From NCBI RefSeq assembly GCF_016862635.1, contig NZ_BONI01000083.1:1-39780 (forward strand): a DNA stretch of 39,780 nt, read 5' to 3'. The DNA is from Catellatospora coxensis (GTDB taxonomy: Bacteria; Actinomycetota; Actinomycetes; Mycobacteriales; Micromonosporaceae). Of this stretch, positions 1-7,626 are shown one piece after another. The stretch's first letter is position 1, and each line of letters starts with the position of its first letter. A program made the position numbers and the translations under genes. Below the pieces are notes generated by a model. It made no database searches. It was given only the letters and a program-made list of their open reading frames with translations, and had not been told where the DNA came from.

Positions 1-45
1 GGGCTCGGACATGCCTGCGACGAGCGGAGCGAGGAGCGGGCATGA
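1..45 (+). CDS. Partial copy of 23-codon repeat micro-ORF (3' end only)
   Basis: The window opens inside a copy of the 68-bp coupling repeat. Positions 1-45 read in frame as the last 14 codons plus TGA of the same micro-ORF that follows in full at 42-113. The C-terminal part reads GLGHACDERSEERA. Its TGA (43-45) overlaps the ATG (42-44) of the next copy as ATGA. Bases 1-46 are identical to 69-114, so the two units are a recent tandem duplication. Whether the peptide is made is unknown. Confidence 0.5.
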   Translation, partial: GLGHACDERSEERA

Positions 46-113
46 GCGAGCTTTGCGAGCGAATCAGCGGGCTCGGACATGCCTGCGACGAGCGGAGCGA
101 GGAGCGGGCATGA
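42..113 (+). CDS. 23-codon micro-ORF of the 68-bp coupling repeat, copy 1
   Basis: Open frame of 23 codons beginning MSELCERIS and ending DERSEERA. Its start ATG overlaps the TGA of the preceding partial copy, and its own TGA (111-113) overlaps the ATG of the SGNH hydrolase at 110 (ATGA). The codons for the C-terminal Glu-Glu (GAGGAG) are the purine-rich Shine-Dalgarno stretch in front of that gene. Segment 79-111 can fold with CATGCCTG pairing to CGGGCATG, which hides the hydrolase start. The same design recurs at three other junctions in the window. Function as a coupling leader is inferred. Confidence 0.55.
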   Translation: MSELCERISGLGHACDERSEERA

Positions 114-913
114 GTTCGGTGGCACGGAGGATCGGGAAGGCCGCCGCGATCACGCTCATCGCCGGGACGGTGGGCGGTGCGGCGCTGCTCGCGGCCGAGG
201 CGGTGGTGGCCCGCAGCCGCCGGTACGCCAAGCCGGGGCTGGGCCTCGCGCTGCGCACCACCGTGGGCGCGGACACCGCCGCCCCGCTGCGGCTGGTCAT
301 GCTCGGCGACTCCGCGGCGCTCGGTGTGGGCGTGGACCGGGTCGCCGACACCGTGGGCGGCCAGCTGGCCGCGCTGCTGTCCGGCGGCGAGTCCGGCAAG
401 GGCGGCCCGGTGCAGGCTGTGGCGCTGTCCAGCGTGGGCGTCGCCGGGTCCCGCTCGTCGGACCTGGCCACCCAGGTGGCGCGCTGCCTGCTCGGCGACC
501 GTCCCGACGTCGCGGTGATCCTGGTCGGCGGCAACGACGCGATCACGCTGCGCCGCCCGTCCGACGCGGCGGCGTACCTGGGCGCGGCGGTGCGCCGGCT
601 GCGTGAGGCCGGGGTCGAGGTCGTCGTGGGCACCTGCCCCGACCTGGGCGCGGCCCGCGCCATCGCGCCGCCGCTGCGCCAGGTCGTCGGCTTCCTGGGC
701 CGCCGGGTGGCGCGGGCGCAGGTGCGCGCGGTGCACGCGGCCGGGGGCGCCGTGGTCGACCTGGCCGCCGAGACGGGGCCGGTGTTCCGCGCCGACCCGA
801 ACACGCTGTCGGCCGATCGCTACCACCCTTCCGCGGACGGTTACCGGGTGTGGGCGTACGCCCTGCTCCCGGCCGTCGCCCACGCCGCCGGAGTCACCCC
901 CCGCCTGCCCTGA
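110..913 (+). CDS. SGNH/GDSL-family hydrolase, membrane-anchored or secreted
   Basis: Predicted 267-residue serine esterase or lipase of the SGNH superfamily. Block I is GDS with nucleophile Ser68 in MLGDSAALGVG. Block III is GGND with Asn142. Block V is DRYHPSADGY, with Asp236 and His239 as the catalytic pair. Residues about 8-30 form one hydrophobic segment after VARRIGK, so the protein is probably a signal-anchored extracytoplasmic enzyme. I place the start at ATG 110, not at the in-frame ATG 11, because 11-109 is repeat DNA and ATG 110 has GAGGAG upstream. It is translationally coupled by ATGA to the preceding micro-ORF. The substrate cannot be read from sequence; lipids and acetylated cell-wall glycans are common for the family. 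Confidence 0.85.
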   Translation: MSSVARRIGKAAAITLIAGTVGGAALLAAEAVVARSRRYAKPGLGLALRTTVGADTAAPLRLVMLGDSAALGVGVDRVADTVGGQLAALLSGGESGKGGPVQAVALSSVGVAGSRSSDLATQVARCLLGDRPDVAVILVGGNDAITLRRPSDAAAYLGAAVRRLREAGVEVVVGTCPDLGAARAIAPPLRQVVGFLGRRVARAQVRAVHAAGGAVVDLAAETGPVFRADPNTLSADRYHPSADGYRVWAYALLPAVAHAAGVTPRLP

Positions 914-945
914 CCCGACCCTGCGCGGGCGCGGGCGCGCGTCAA

Positions 946-1019
946 GATCGGCCGACTTGCAGGCAGGTGGGCGTATCTTGAGCGCTCTTTCGCCCACCTG
1001 CCAGGCAAGTCGAACGATC
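946..1019 (+). repeat. 75-bp palindromic intergenic repeat, copy 1 (74 bp here)
   Basis: Imperfect inverted repeat opening GATCGGCCGACTTGC and closing GGCAAGTCGAACGATC, around a non-symmetric core GCGTATCTTG...TTTCGCCCA. The core gives it an orientation (plus here). It shares arms and core with copies at 23092, 30494 and 33601; this copy lacks one base in the left arm. It lies just after the SGNH hydrolase gene. It has no coding potential of its own and could fold as a long hairpin in RNA or as a cruciform. Confidence 0.85.
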
Positions 1020-1082
1020 ATGCGGCGCGGGCGGGGCTGATGACTTTCTCACCCGGTCTGGTGGGGCAAGTTACCGGCGAGT

Positions 1083-1088
1083 TAACGT
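1083..1088 (+). promoter_or_regulatory. -10 box TAACGT for leaderless thiolase mRNA
   Basis: TAACGT ends 6 nt before the ATG at 1095, matching the actinobacterial TANNNT -10 placed so that transcription starts at the start codon. No Shine-Dalgarno sequence is present. Inferred from spacing only. Confidence 0.5.
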
Positions 1089-1094
1089 TCGTTC

Positions 1095-2342
1095 ATGTCA
1101 GATGCTGTCATCGTCGCCACCGCCCGGTCCCCCATCGGCCGGGCCGGCAAGGGCTCCCTGAAGGACCTGCGCGCGGACGACCTCACCGCCACCATCATCC
1201 AGGCCGCCCTGGACAAGATCCCGGGCCTGGACCCGGCCGAGATCGACGATCTCTACCTGGGCTGCGGCCTGCCCGGTGGCGAGCAGGGCTTCAACATGGG
1301 CAAGGTGGTCTCCACCCTGCTGGGCCTCGACTCGCTGCCCGCCGCCACGGTCACCCGGTACTGCGCGTCGTCGCTGCAGACCAGCCGGATGGCGTTCCAC
1401 GCGATCAAGGCCGGCGAGGGCGACGTGTTCATCTCGGCGGGCGTCGAGATGGTCTCGCGCTACGCCCGCGGCAACTCGGACTGGCTGCCCCCGGACGCCG
1501 CCGCGGCCGTCGGCGGGAGCTGGAACAACCCGCGCTTCGAGGCGGCCCAGGCCCGCTCCGCGCAACGCGCCGGGGCCGGGACGCCGGTCTGGACCGACCC
1601 GCGCGAGACCGGCGAGCTGCCCGACATCTACCTGACGATGGGCCAGACCGCCGAGAACCTGGCCCAGGTCCACGGGGTGACCCGCGAGGACATGGACGCT
1701 TTCGGCGTACGGTCGCAGAACCTCGCCGAGCAGGCGATCAGGGACGGCTTCTGGGCCCGCGAGATCACCCCGGTGACCCTGCCCGACGGCACCGTGGTCA
1801 GCCAGGACGACGGCCCCCGCGCCGGAGTGACGCTGGAGGGCACCGCCGGGCTCAAGCCGGTGTTCCGCCCCGACGGCCGGATCACCGCGGGCAACTGCTG
1901 CCCGCTCAACGACGGCGCCGCCGCAGTCGTGATCATGAGCGGTAGCCGGGCCCGCGAGCTGGGCCTCAACCCGCTGGCGCGGATCATCTCCACCGGCGTG
2001 ACCGCGATGAGCCCCGAGATCATGGGCATCGGCCCGGTCGAGGCGACCCGGCAGGCGCTCAAGCGGGCCGGCATGACCATCGACGACATCGACCTGGCCG
2101 AGATCAACGAGGCCTTCGCCGCGCAGGTCATCCCGTCGTACCGGGAGCTGGGCCTGCCGCTGGAGAAGGTGAACGTGATGGGCGGGGCGATCGCCGTCGG
2201 CCACCCGTTCGGCATGACCGGCGCCCGCATCACCGGCACGCTGATCAACAACCTGCAGTGGCACGACAAGAGCATCGGCCTGGAGACCATGTGCGTGGGC
2301 GGCGGCCAGGGCATGGCGATGATCATCGAACGCCTCAGCTGA
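1095..2342 (+). CDS. Acetyl-CoA C-acyltransferase (thiolase)
   Basis: 415-residue thiolase that condenses or cleaves acyl-CoA thioesters (fatty-acid beta-oxidation or acetoacetyl-CoA formation), in the cytosol. The sequence shows both thiolase halves. The nucleophilic Cys90 is in RYCASSLQTSRMA, the NEAF motif is at 338-341, His370 is in GHPFGMTGAR, and the second catalytic Cys400 is in CVGGGQGMAM. The length is typical for the FadA/AtoB family. ATG 1095 directly precedes the canonical N-terminus (DAVIVATARSPIGR) and has a TANNNT box 6 nt upstream, so the message may be leaderless. No partner beta-oxidation gene is adjacent, so degradative versus biosynthetic use cannot be decided. Confidence 0.93.
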   Translation: MSDAVIVATARSPIGRAGKGSLKDLRADDLTATIIQAALDKIPGLDPAEIDDLYLGCGLPGGEQGFNMGKVVSTLLGLDSLPAATVTRYCASSLQTSRMAFHAIKAGEGDVFISAGVEMVSRYARGNSDWLPPDAAAAVGGSWNNPRFEAAQARSAQRAGAGTPVWTDPRETGELPDIYLTMGQTAENLAQVHGVTREDMDAFGVRSQNLAEQAIRDGFWAREITPVTLPDGTVVSQDDGPRAGVTLEGTAGLKPVFRPDGRITAGNCCPLNDGAAAVVIMSGSRARELGLNPLARIISTGVTAMSPEIMGIGPVEATRQALKRAGMTIDDIDLAEINEAFAAQVIPSYRELGLPLEKVNVMGGAIAVGHPFGMTGARITGTLINNLQWHDKSIGLETMCVGGGQGMAMIIERLS

Positions 2343-2357
2343 CCCACCGGCGTAGAG

Positions 2358-2411
2358 CCGTTAAGAAGGGCACCTTCTACAACGCGGAGCGTTGTGAAGG
2401 TGCCCTTCCTT
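2358..2411. repeat. GTTAAGAAGGGCACC hairpin repeat, copy 1 (likely bidirectional terminator)
   Basis: Inverted repeat AAGGGCACCTTC...GAAGGTGCCCTT with an inner ACAACGC/GCGTTGT continuation (one unpaired T). It lies between the convergent thiolase and the minus-strand gene ending at 2415. A second copy with the same outer arms but a different inner loop is at 17491-17545. Its position between converging ends suggests a terminator; recurrence makes it a repeat family. Confidence 0.8.
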
Positions 2412-2414
2412 TGT

Positions 2415-2711
2415 TCAGGTGAGGGTGTGGCGGAGGGCGGCGATCTCCTCGGCTGCGGCTGTGGTGAGTTCGGGCGGCGGGGCGGCGGCGGCGAGGTCGG
2501 CGGCCACGACCTTCAGCTGGTCGGGCAGGGCCAGATCGGACAGCCGGGGCACGTCGCGGCGCGGGGCGCCGGCGAGGTCCGCGGCCTGGTCGGCGAGGCG
2601 CTGGACCAGCTTGTGCACCTGGTCGCCCTGGTCGCGCCAGCGCGCGGGGGTCCAGTGTCCGACCTGGTTGGCCAGGAGGTCGACGGCGCGCGTCAGCTGC
2701 TCGATGCTCAC
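2415..2711 (-). CDS. Hypothetical small protein
   Basis: 98-residue soluble protein without signal peptide or membrane segment. It is predicted largely helical and rich in Ala, Leu and Asp, with a WTPARWRDQGDQVHKLVQRLAD stretch near residues 20-41. GTG 2711 is the only reasonable start. Its stop codon abuts the hairpin repeat at 2358-2411. I do not recognise a family. Codon use (G/C in third positions) fits a real gene and there is no overlapping better candidate. Confidence 0.6.
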   Translation of the reverse strand: MSIEQLTRAVDLLANQVGHWTPARWRDQGDQVHKLVQRLADQAADLAGAPRRDVPRLSDLALPDQLKVVAADLAAAAPPPELTTAAAEEIAALRHTLT

Positions 2712-2777
2712 CCCGCGATTGTCCCGGGCCGGAAAACCGACCGCCGCCCCGGGGCGTCCCCGGAGCGGCGGTGGTCG

Positions 2778-2801
2778 GGTGCGCCCCGTTCGGGGCGCAC
2801 C
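2778..2801 (-). terminator. Hairpin terminator after the Bax-inhibitor-like gene
   Basis: Perfect 10-bp stem GGTGCGCCCC/GGGGCGCACC with loop GTTC, starting 1 nt past the minus-strand stop codon. There is no U-tract, as is usual for high-GC actinobacterial terminators. Confidence 0.6.
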
Positions 2802-2802
2802 G

Positions 2803-3600
2803 TCAGTCTTCCGAGAAGTACGAGATCAGGCGCAGGATCTCCAGGTAGAGCCAGATCAGCTCGACGAGGATGCCGAACGCGCCCAGCCAGCCGTACTTGC
2901 GCGGCAGGCCGGCGGCGATGCCGTCCTCGATCTGCTTGAAGTTGACGACGAACATCAGCGCCGCGACCACGATGCAGACCAGGCTGAAGATGATCGCGAT
3001 GCTGCCGCCGTCACGCAGCGGGCCCGCCGCGCCGGTGATCATGCTGATCACGAAGTTGACCAGGATGACGATGCCCAGACCGGCCGCGGCTCCGATGACC
3101 ACCTTCAGGAACTTCGGGGTGGCCCGCACGATCTTGAACTTGTACAGCGCGGCCATGATGAAGAAGACGCCGAGCGTGGCGACGACCGCCTGCGTGACGA
3201 TGCCCTCGAAGAGGTGGTTGTAGAGCTTGCTCACCACACCGAGGAACACGCCCTCGACCACGGCGTACGAGCTGATCACGATGGGGTTGGTGACCTGGGC
3301 GAACGAGATGACGAGGCCGATCGCCACCCCGACGAACATCGAGGTGTACCAGACCGGCGACAGCACCTCCCACGGCACGACGGCCGCGGAGATCGCCGCG
3401 GAGATCGCCGTCAGCGCGATCAGCGTCACGGTCTTGACGACCACGTCGTCGATGCTCATCCGGTCGACGTGTCCGGACTGGACGACCTCCGGGTAGCCGC
3501 CCGCCGGATAGTCCGCCGGGTAGCCCTGGCCCGGCACCGAGTACCGGGGCTGCTGCGCGGCCGCGCTGATGCGGCTGAGCACCGGGTTGGAACTCTTCAC
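2803..3600 (-). CDS. Bax inhibitor-1/YccA family membrane protein
   Basis: 265-residue polytopic membrane protein. After a Pro/Tyr/Gly-rich cytosolic N-terminus (QPRYSVPGQGYPADYPAGGYP) come about seven hydrophobic segments from residue ~55 to the C-terminus. The C-terminal YGWLGAFGILVELIWLYLEIL and ISYFSED tail are typical of the actinobacterial Bax1-I family. The family is thought to act as ion channels or protease-interacting proteins, but the role in actinobacteria is not established. I chose GTG 3600 (KSSNPVLSR start), which has GGAGG 12 nt upstream; the in-frame ATG 3657 lies in the promoter region. It is followed at once by a hairpin terminator. Confidence 0.88.
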   Translation of the reverse strand: MKSSNPVLSRISAAAQQPRYSVPGQGYPADYPAGGYPEVVQSGHVDRMSIDDVVVKTVTLIALTAISAAISAAVVPWEVLSPVWYTSMFVGVAIGLVISFAQVTNPIVISSYAVVEGVFLGVVSKLYNHLFEGIVTQAVVATLGVFFIMAALYKFKIVRATPKFLKVVIGAAAGLGIVILVNFVISMITGAAGPLRDGGSIAIIFSLVCIVVAALMFVVNFKQIEDGIAAGLPRKYGWLGAFGILVELIWLYLEILRLISYFSED

Positions 3601-3637
3601 AGCGGGTTCTCGCCTCCTCCACAGGGAATGTGCGGAC

Positions 3638-3643
3638 AGAGTA
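3638..3643 (-). promoter_or_regulatory. Candidate -10 TACTCT for the Bax-inhibitor-like gene
   Basis: TACTCT on the minus strand lies about 38 nt upstream of GTG 3600 and ahead of the GGAGG ribosome site. The -35 is not clear. Weak, by pattern only. Confidence 0.3.
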
Positions 3644-4121
3644 GCGGATCGGCGCACCTGCGGAGATCACGATTCTCGCGCCTTCGGCAGGCCGCGGCCA
3701 CGGCCGGCGAACCGCAGGCATGCTCCGTGGTGTCCGAGGTCACCTCGGGCGGGCGGCACTCCCCGGCCGCCAGCGCGCGGATGCGGCCGCGACTGGACCG
3801 GAGCGCCCCGAAGAATTCACCACGCCCGATCCTTAATGAAACCTTATGAAAAGCCTGCGAATTCGCGCCGCGACAGGGGGTCCATCGACCGTTACCGCAC
3901 CTCGTGAAATTCGGAACGAAAAGCAGGCAACCAGGGGGTGACAGACCGTCGGGTGCTCGCTATGCTCGTCCACAACGCGCTCCAATCGCCCGCTTCCCCC
4001 GTGGCAGGCGATCGGAGCGCGTCACTATTTCCGGAGCTTTTCGCCGCGCCATTCGCGCGTTGCCTGCCGGACCGCGGAAAACGCCATTCGACACACCCGC
4101 GGCGACCACCGCACAACCTGC
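3644..4121. other. Non-coding stretch, relatively AT-rich
   Basis: About 480 bases between the Bax-inhibitor promoter and the tRNA gene. It contains locally AT-rich tracts (for example TTAATGAAACCTTATGAAA near 3833-3852). I see no convincing gene: the frames crossing it lack start signals and typical codon bias, and one of them runs through the tRNA. It probably holds the tRNA 3' trailer and divergent or convergent regulatory DNA. Confidence 0.5.
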
Positions 4122-4205
4122 TGGTGCCCGGGGCGGGACTCGAACCCGCACGCCTTTCGGCAGTCGCTTTTAAGGCAACCGTGTCTGCCGTTCCACCACC
4201 CGGGC
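4122..4205 (-). tRNA. tRNA-Leu (anticodon UAA), bldA-type
   Basis: 84 nt with 3' CCA encoded. On the minus strand it begins GCCCGGGTGGTGGAA and ends in acceptor strand CCCGGGC plus ACCA. The anticodon stem GTTGC/GCGAC encloses loop CTTAAAA, giving anticodon TAA. A long variable arm (TGCCGAAAGGCG) marks it as class II tRNA-Leu. The T-arm has GGTTCGAGTCC. It decodes UUA, the rarest leucine codon in such genomes; its Streptomyces counterpart bldA controls development and secondary metabolism. By eye, the only in-frame TTA in the window's real genes is in moxR. Confidence 0.95.
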
Positions 4206-4232
4206 GCGTTACGCACGTTGCCGTGCCCTGAC

Positions 4233-4238
4233 ACGGTA
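4233..4238 (-). promoter_or_regulatory. Candidate -10 TACCGT for tRNA-Leu
   Basis: TACCGT on the minus strand lies 27 nt before the mature tRNA 5' end. A GCTTCG about 16 nt further upstream may serve as -35. Pattern only. Confidence 0.3.
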
Positions 4239-4328
4239 GCGGTTCGTCCCGGCCCGAAGCACGCCCGTTGTCACTATCCGGAGAACATGAGCACAGCGGC
4301 CGATCGGCCACGGACGCACGTGAAGCGC

Positions 4329-4334
4329 TAGGGT
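4329..4334 (+). promoter_or_regulatory. -10 box TAGGGT for leaderless mRNA
   Basis: TAGGGT ends 7 nt before GTG 4342 and there is no Shine-Dalgarno sequence between them, the classic leaderless layout of actinobacteria. Confidence 0.55.
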
Positions 4335-4341
4335 CAAGCGC

Positions 4342-6165
4342 GTGACGAGCACCGCGCCCGCCCTCACCACCGCCCCGAAAGACGCCGAACTGCCTGGCCA
4401 ACGGGGTGGTGCGGACGCGTCCGCGGCGGGGCGGCCCAGCCGCCGGCACGAGTGGGCGCGCGACGTCCTGGTGGGCCTGGCCTTCCTCGCCCTGGCCGGA
4501 TGGCTCACCCTCGGGCTCTGGCCCGACCCGGAAACCCGCACGCTCGCCCTGAACCCGCCCGACCAGATCCTCTACGAGTGGTTCCTCGCCCACGACACCA
4601 TGCTGTGGAGCGGCGACTTCTCTCTGGTCACCGACCGCCTGAACGCCCCGTACGGGGTGAACCTGCTCGCCAACACCACGGTCATCCTGCTCGGCGGCCT
4701 GCTCGCCCCGGTCACCGCCGCGTACGGCGCGGCCACCACGTTCGCGCTGCTGGTCGCACTCAACCTGGCCGGCACCGCGCTCGCCTGGTACCTGCTGCTG
4801 CACCGCACGCTGGGCGCGAACCGGATCGCGGCCGCCGTCGGCGCGGCGTTCTGCGGCTTCGCCCCGGGCATGGTCTCGCAGTCCAACAGCCACCTGCACA
4901 TGACCGCGCAGTGGCTGATCCCGCCGATGCTGTGGTGCGTCGTCGAGCTGGCCCGCGCGGCCCGCTCCGGCACCGCCCGGCCCCGCCGGGTCGTCGGCTG
5001 CGGCGCGCTCTTCGGCGTACTGGTCAGCCTGCAGGTGTTCATCGGCGAGGAGACCCTGTTCCTCACCGCGCTCGCGCTGGCCGTGGTGACCGTGGCGTAC
5101 GTGGCGATGGTCCGGCCGCCGCGCGCCGTGCTGGCCCGCTTCGCCGCCGGGCTGTCCATCGCCGTCGCGGTCGCCGTGGCGCTGCTGGCCTATCCGCTCT
5201 GGGTCCAGTTCAAGGGCCCGCAGTCGGTCTCCGACGGGGTGTTCAGCCCCTTCTACTTCTCCGCCGACCTGGCCGGGTTCACCGCGTTCTCACCGCTGAC
5301 GGCGGCCGGCGACGAGGCGGCGGCGAAGCTGACCACCGGGCCGGCCGAGTACAACACGTTCCTGGGCTGGCCGCTGGTGCTGCTGTCGCTGGGGCTGCTG
5401 GTCTGGCAGCGGCGGGACGCCCTCGCGGCGGCCTGCGGCGTGGGCGCGCTGGTCATGTGCTCGCTGGCGCTCGGCCCGCAGGTCATGCTGCACGGCGAGC
5501 GCACCCCGCTGCCGGGCCCGTACCGGCTGCTCATGCACCTGCCCGTGGTCGACGGCGCGCTGCCGATGCGCTTCGCGCTGGCCGCGATCCCGCTGCTCGC
5601 CGTGCTGCTGGTGCTGGCGCTGCGGCGGGCCGGGCAGTCGGCGCAGCGCGGCGTACGGATCGCCGTCCCGGCGCTGGTCGCCGCGGCGCTGCTGCCGCTG
5701 TTCCCGACCCCGCTGCCGACCGCCGACCGGGCCGCGGTGCCGGCGTTCTTCGCCGACGGCCTGTGGCGGCAGTGTGCCACCGACGGCGACGTCATCGTGC
5801 CGGTGCCGCTGCCGACCCCGGAACAACCCCAGCCGATGCGGTACGCCACCGCGGCGCTGACCGCGTTCGCCCTGCCCGAGGGCTTCTTCATCGGCCCGCA
5901 CGGGTCGAACGGCAAGGCGACCATGGGCATCGGCAAGCGGACCACGTCCTGGGTGCTGTCCGAGGTGGCCCGCACCGGCATCGTGCCCCCGATCAACGAC
6001 GACCACCGCCTGGACGCCCGCAAGGACCTGACCAAGTGGAACGCCGCATGCGTCGTCCTGTCCCCCGGACACCCCCGCCACGCCGAACTCCAGCGCGCCC
6101 TGGAAGCCCTCCTCGGCCCCGGCACCCCCTCCGGCGGCGTCCTCTACTGGCCCCGCACCTGGTGA
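4342..6165 (+). CDS. Large polytopic membrane protein, GT-C glycosyltransferase-like
   Basis: 607 residues. A ~45-residue Ala/Pro-rich cytosolic start is followed by about ten transmembrane segments to residue ~460, then a ~140-residue extracytoplasmic tail ending in SGGVLYWPRTW. After the first segment comes a loop PPDQILYEWFLAHDTMLWSG with acidic residues, followed by NAPYGVNLL, the arrangement seen in GT-C type polyprenyl-phosphate-sugar transferases. That assignment is by topology and general resemblance, not by a diagnostic motif. It stands alone between the tRNA and ndh. The GTG start is supported by a TANNNT box 7 nt upstream. An alternative is an uncharacterised actinobacterial membrane family. 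Confidence 0.7.
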   Translation: MTSTAPALTTAPKDAELPGQRGGADASAAGRPSRRHEWARDVLVGLAFLALAGWLTLGLWPDPETRTLALNPPDQILYEWFLAHDTMLWSGDFSLVTDRLNAPYGVNLLANTTVILLGGLLAPVTAAYGAATTFALLVALNLAGTALAWYLLLHRTLGANRIAAAVGAAFCGFAPGMVSQSNSHLHMTAQWLIPPMLWCVVELARAARSGTARPRRVVGCGALFGVLVSLQVFIGEETLFLTALALAVVTVAYVAMVRPPRAVLARFAAGLSIAVAVAVALLAYPLWVQFKGPQSVSDGVFSPFYFSADLAGFTAFSPLTAAGDEAAAKLTTGPAEYNTFLGWPLVLLSLGLLVWQRRDALAAACGVGALVMCSLALGPQVMLHGERTPLPGPYRLLMHLPVVDGALPMRFALAAIPLLAVLLVLALRRAGQSAQRGVRIAVPALVAAALLPLFPTPLPTADRAAVPAFFADGLWRQCATDGDVIVPVPLPTPEQPQPMRYATAALTAFALPEGFFIGPHGSNGKATMGIGKRTTSWVLSEVARTGIVPPINDDHRLDARKDLTKWNAACVVLSPGHPRHAELQRALEALLGPGTPSGGVLYWPRTW

Positions 6166-6216
6166 CCGCCCCGCCCACCGCCCGGCAGGCGGGCCCTTCC
6201 TGTGCGAGAAAGCCGG

Positions 6217-7542
6217 TTAGGGCTGTTGGGTGGGTTGGGTTACTTGGGCGAAGGGGTCCATGGGCTGGTGGAGGGCGCCTAGGGAGACGACTTCGCGCTT
6301 CAGGAACAGGGCCAGGGTCCAGTCGGCGATCACGCGGACCTTGCGGTTCAGCGACGGGATGCGGCTCATGTGGTACGTGCGGTGCATGAACCAGGCGACC
6401 CAGCCCTTGGCCTTGAAGCCGTACACGTGCGCGACGCCCTTGTGCAGGCCGAGGCTGGCCACCGAGCCGACGTGCTTGTGCCGGTACTCCCGGATGCCCT
6501 TGCCGCGCACGGTGGCGATCAGGTTGTCGGCCAGCAGGCGCGCCTGGCGAACCGCGTGCTGCGCGCTCGGCGAGCACATCTCACCGGCGGCGGCGGTCAG
6601 GTCGGGCACCGCGGCGCAGTCGCCCGCGCTCCACGCGCCCTCGACGAGCGAGTCCCCGTCGACGACCCGCAGCGTCGGGTCGCAGGTGAGCTTGCCCTGC
6701 GCGTTGCGGGGCAGGTCGGTCGCGGCGATCATCGGGTGCGCCTTGACGCCGGCGGTCCACACGATGGTGTCCGCGGCGAACTCGCCGCCGTCGGACAGCT
6801 TCACCACGCCGTCGACGCAGGACTCCAGCCGGGTGCCCAGACGCAGGTCCATGTTGCGCTTGAGCAGCGCCTCGACCGTGTACGCGCCCATCTGCGGCCC
6901 GACCTCGGGCAGCACCCGCTGGGTGGCCTCGACCAGCACCCAGTGCATGTCGTCGGCCTTGAGCTCCGGGTAGTAGCGCAGCGCGTCGCGGGCCATGTCC
7001 TCCATCTCGCCCAGCGCCTCGACCCCGGCGAAGCCCGCGCCGACGACCACGAAGGTCAGGGCGCGCGCCCGCGTCTGCGGGTCGGTGGTGGCGGCGGCGA
7101 TGTCCAGGCATTCCAGCACGTGGTTGCGCAGCCAGATGGCCTCACCGATGGTCTTGAAGCCGACCGCGTGCTCGCGCAGGCCCGGGATGGGCAGGGTCCG
7201 GGAGACGCTGCCGGGCGCGACGATGATGTGGTCGTACGGGATCTCCCGGGACGGGCCCACCACCGGCTGCACCGTGGCGACCTTGCGGGAGTGCTCGACC
7301 TTCGTCACCGCCCCGTGGACGATGTTGCAGTCGCGCAGCTCCCGGCGCAGCGGCACGACGGTGTGCCGGGGGGAGATGTTGCCGGCCGCGGCCTCGGGGA
7401 GGAACGGCTGGTACGTCATGTGCGGCTGCGGGTCGACGACCGTGACCTCGGCCTCGGTCGAGCGCAACTTGCTGGACAGGCGCAGGGCGGCGTAGAGGCC
7501 GACGTGGCCGGCGCCCACCACCAGGATCCGTACAGGCTTCAC
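6217..7542 (-). CDS. ndh: Type II NADH dehydrogenase (NDH-2), FAD-dependent
   Basis: 441-residue peripheral membrane flavoprotein that passes electrons from NADH to menaquinone without pumping protons. It has two Rossmann folds: FAD-binding VVGAGHVGLYAA at ~8-20 and NAD-binding VVVGAGFAGVEALGEM at ~165-180. The flavin-contact motifs are TIVWTAGVKAHP (~260) and EGAWSAGDCAAVPD (~300). The C-terminal region (YGFKAKGWVAWFMHRTYHM) is amphipathic, as expected for membrane attachment. GTG 7542 has TAGCGT 6 nt upstream, suggesting a leaderless message. It is monocistronic, with its end facing the end of the membrane protein gene at 6165. Confidence 0.9.
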   Translation of the reverse strand: MKPVRILVVGAGHVGLYAALRLSSKLRSTEAEVTVVDPQPHMTYQPFLPEAAAGNISPRHTVVPLRRELRDCNIVHGAVTKVEHSRKVATVQPVVGPSREIPYDHIIVAPGSVSRTLPIPGLREHAVGFKTIGEAIWLRNHVLECLDIAAATTDPQTRARALTFVVVGAGFAGVEALGEMEDMARDALRYYPELKADDMHWVLVEATQRVLPEVGPQMGAYTVEALLKRNMDLRLGTRLESCVDGVVKLSDGGEFAADTIVWTAGVKAHPMIAATDLPRNAQGKLTCDPTLRVVDGDSLVEGAWSAGDCAAVPDLTAAAGEMCSPSAQHAVRQARLLADNLIATVRGKGIREYRHKHVGSVASLGLHKGVAHVYGFKAKGWVAWFMHRTYHMSRIPSLNRKVRVIADWTLALFLKREVVSLGALHQPMDPFAQVTQPTQQP

Positions 7543-7548
7543 GCATTC

Positions 7549-7554
7549 ACGCTA
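7549..7554 (-). promoter_or_regulatory. -10 box TAGCGT for leaderless ndh mRNA
   Basis: TAGCGT on the minus strand, 6 nt before GTG 7542, with no Shine-Dalgarno sequence between. Confidence 0.5.
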
Positions 7555-7626
7555 CCGCTGCGGCATCGCTCTGATCAGCGCCGATACCTGTGATCCCGAA
7601 CAGCGACGGCCGTCACGCCGTCCTGA

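Noticed and set aside
11-109. N-terminal extension of the SGNH hydrolase from ATG 11
   Set aside because: The added residues are translated repeat DNA in a frame different from the micro-ORF; ATG 110 has a ribosome site and starts the signal-anchor.
3938-4231. 97-codon frame starting MTDRRVLAML
   Set aside because: It runs through the tRNA-Leu gene on the opposite strand (VPGAGLEPARL is the reverse reading of the tRNA) and has no ribosome site.
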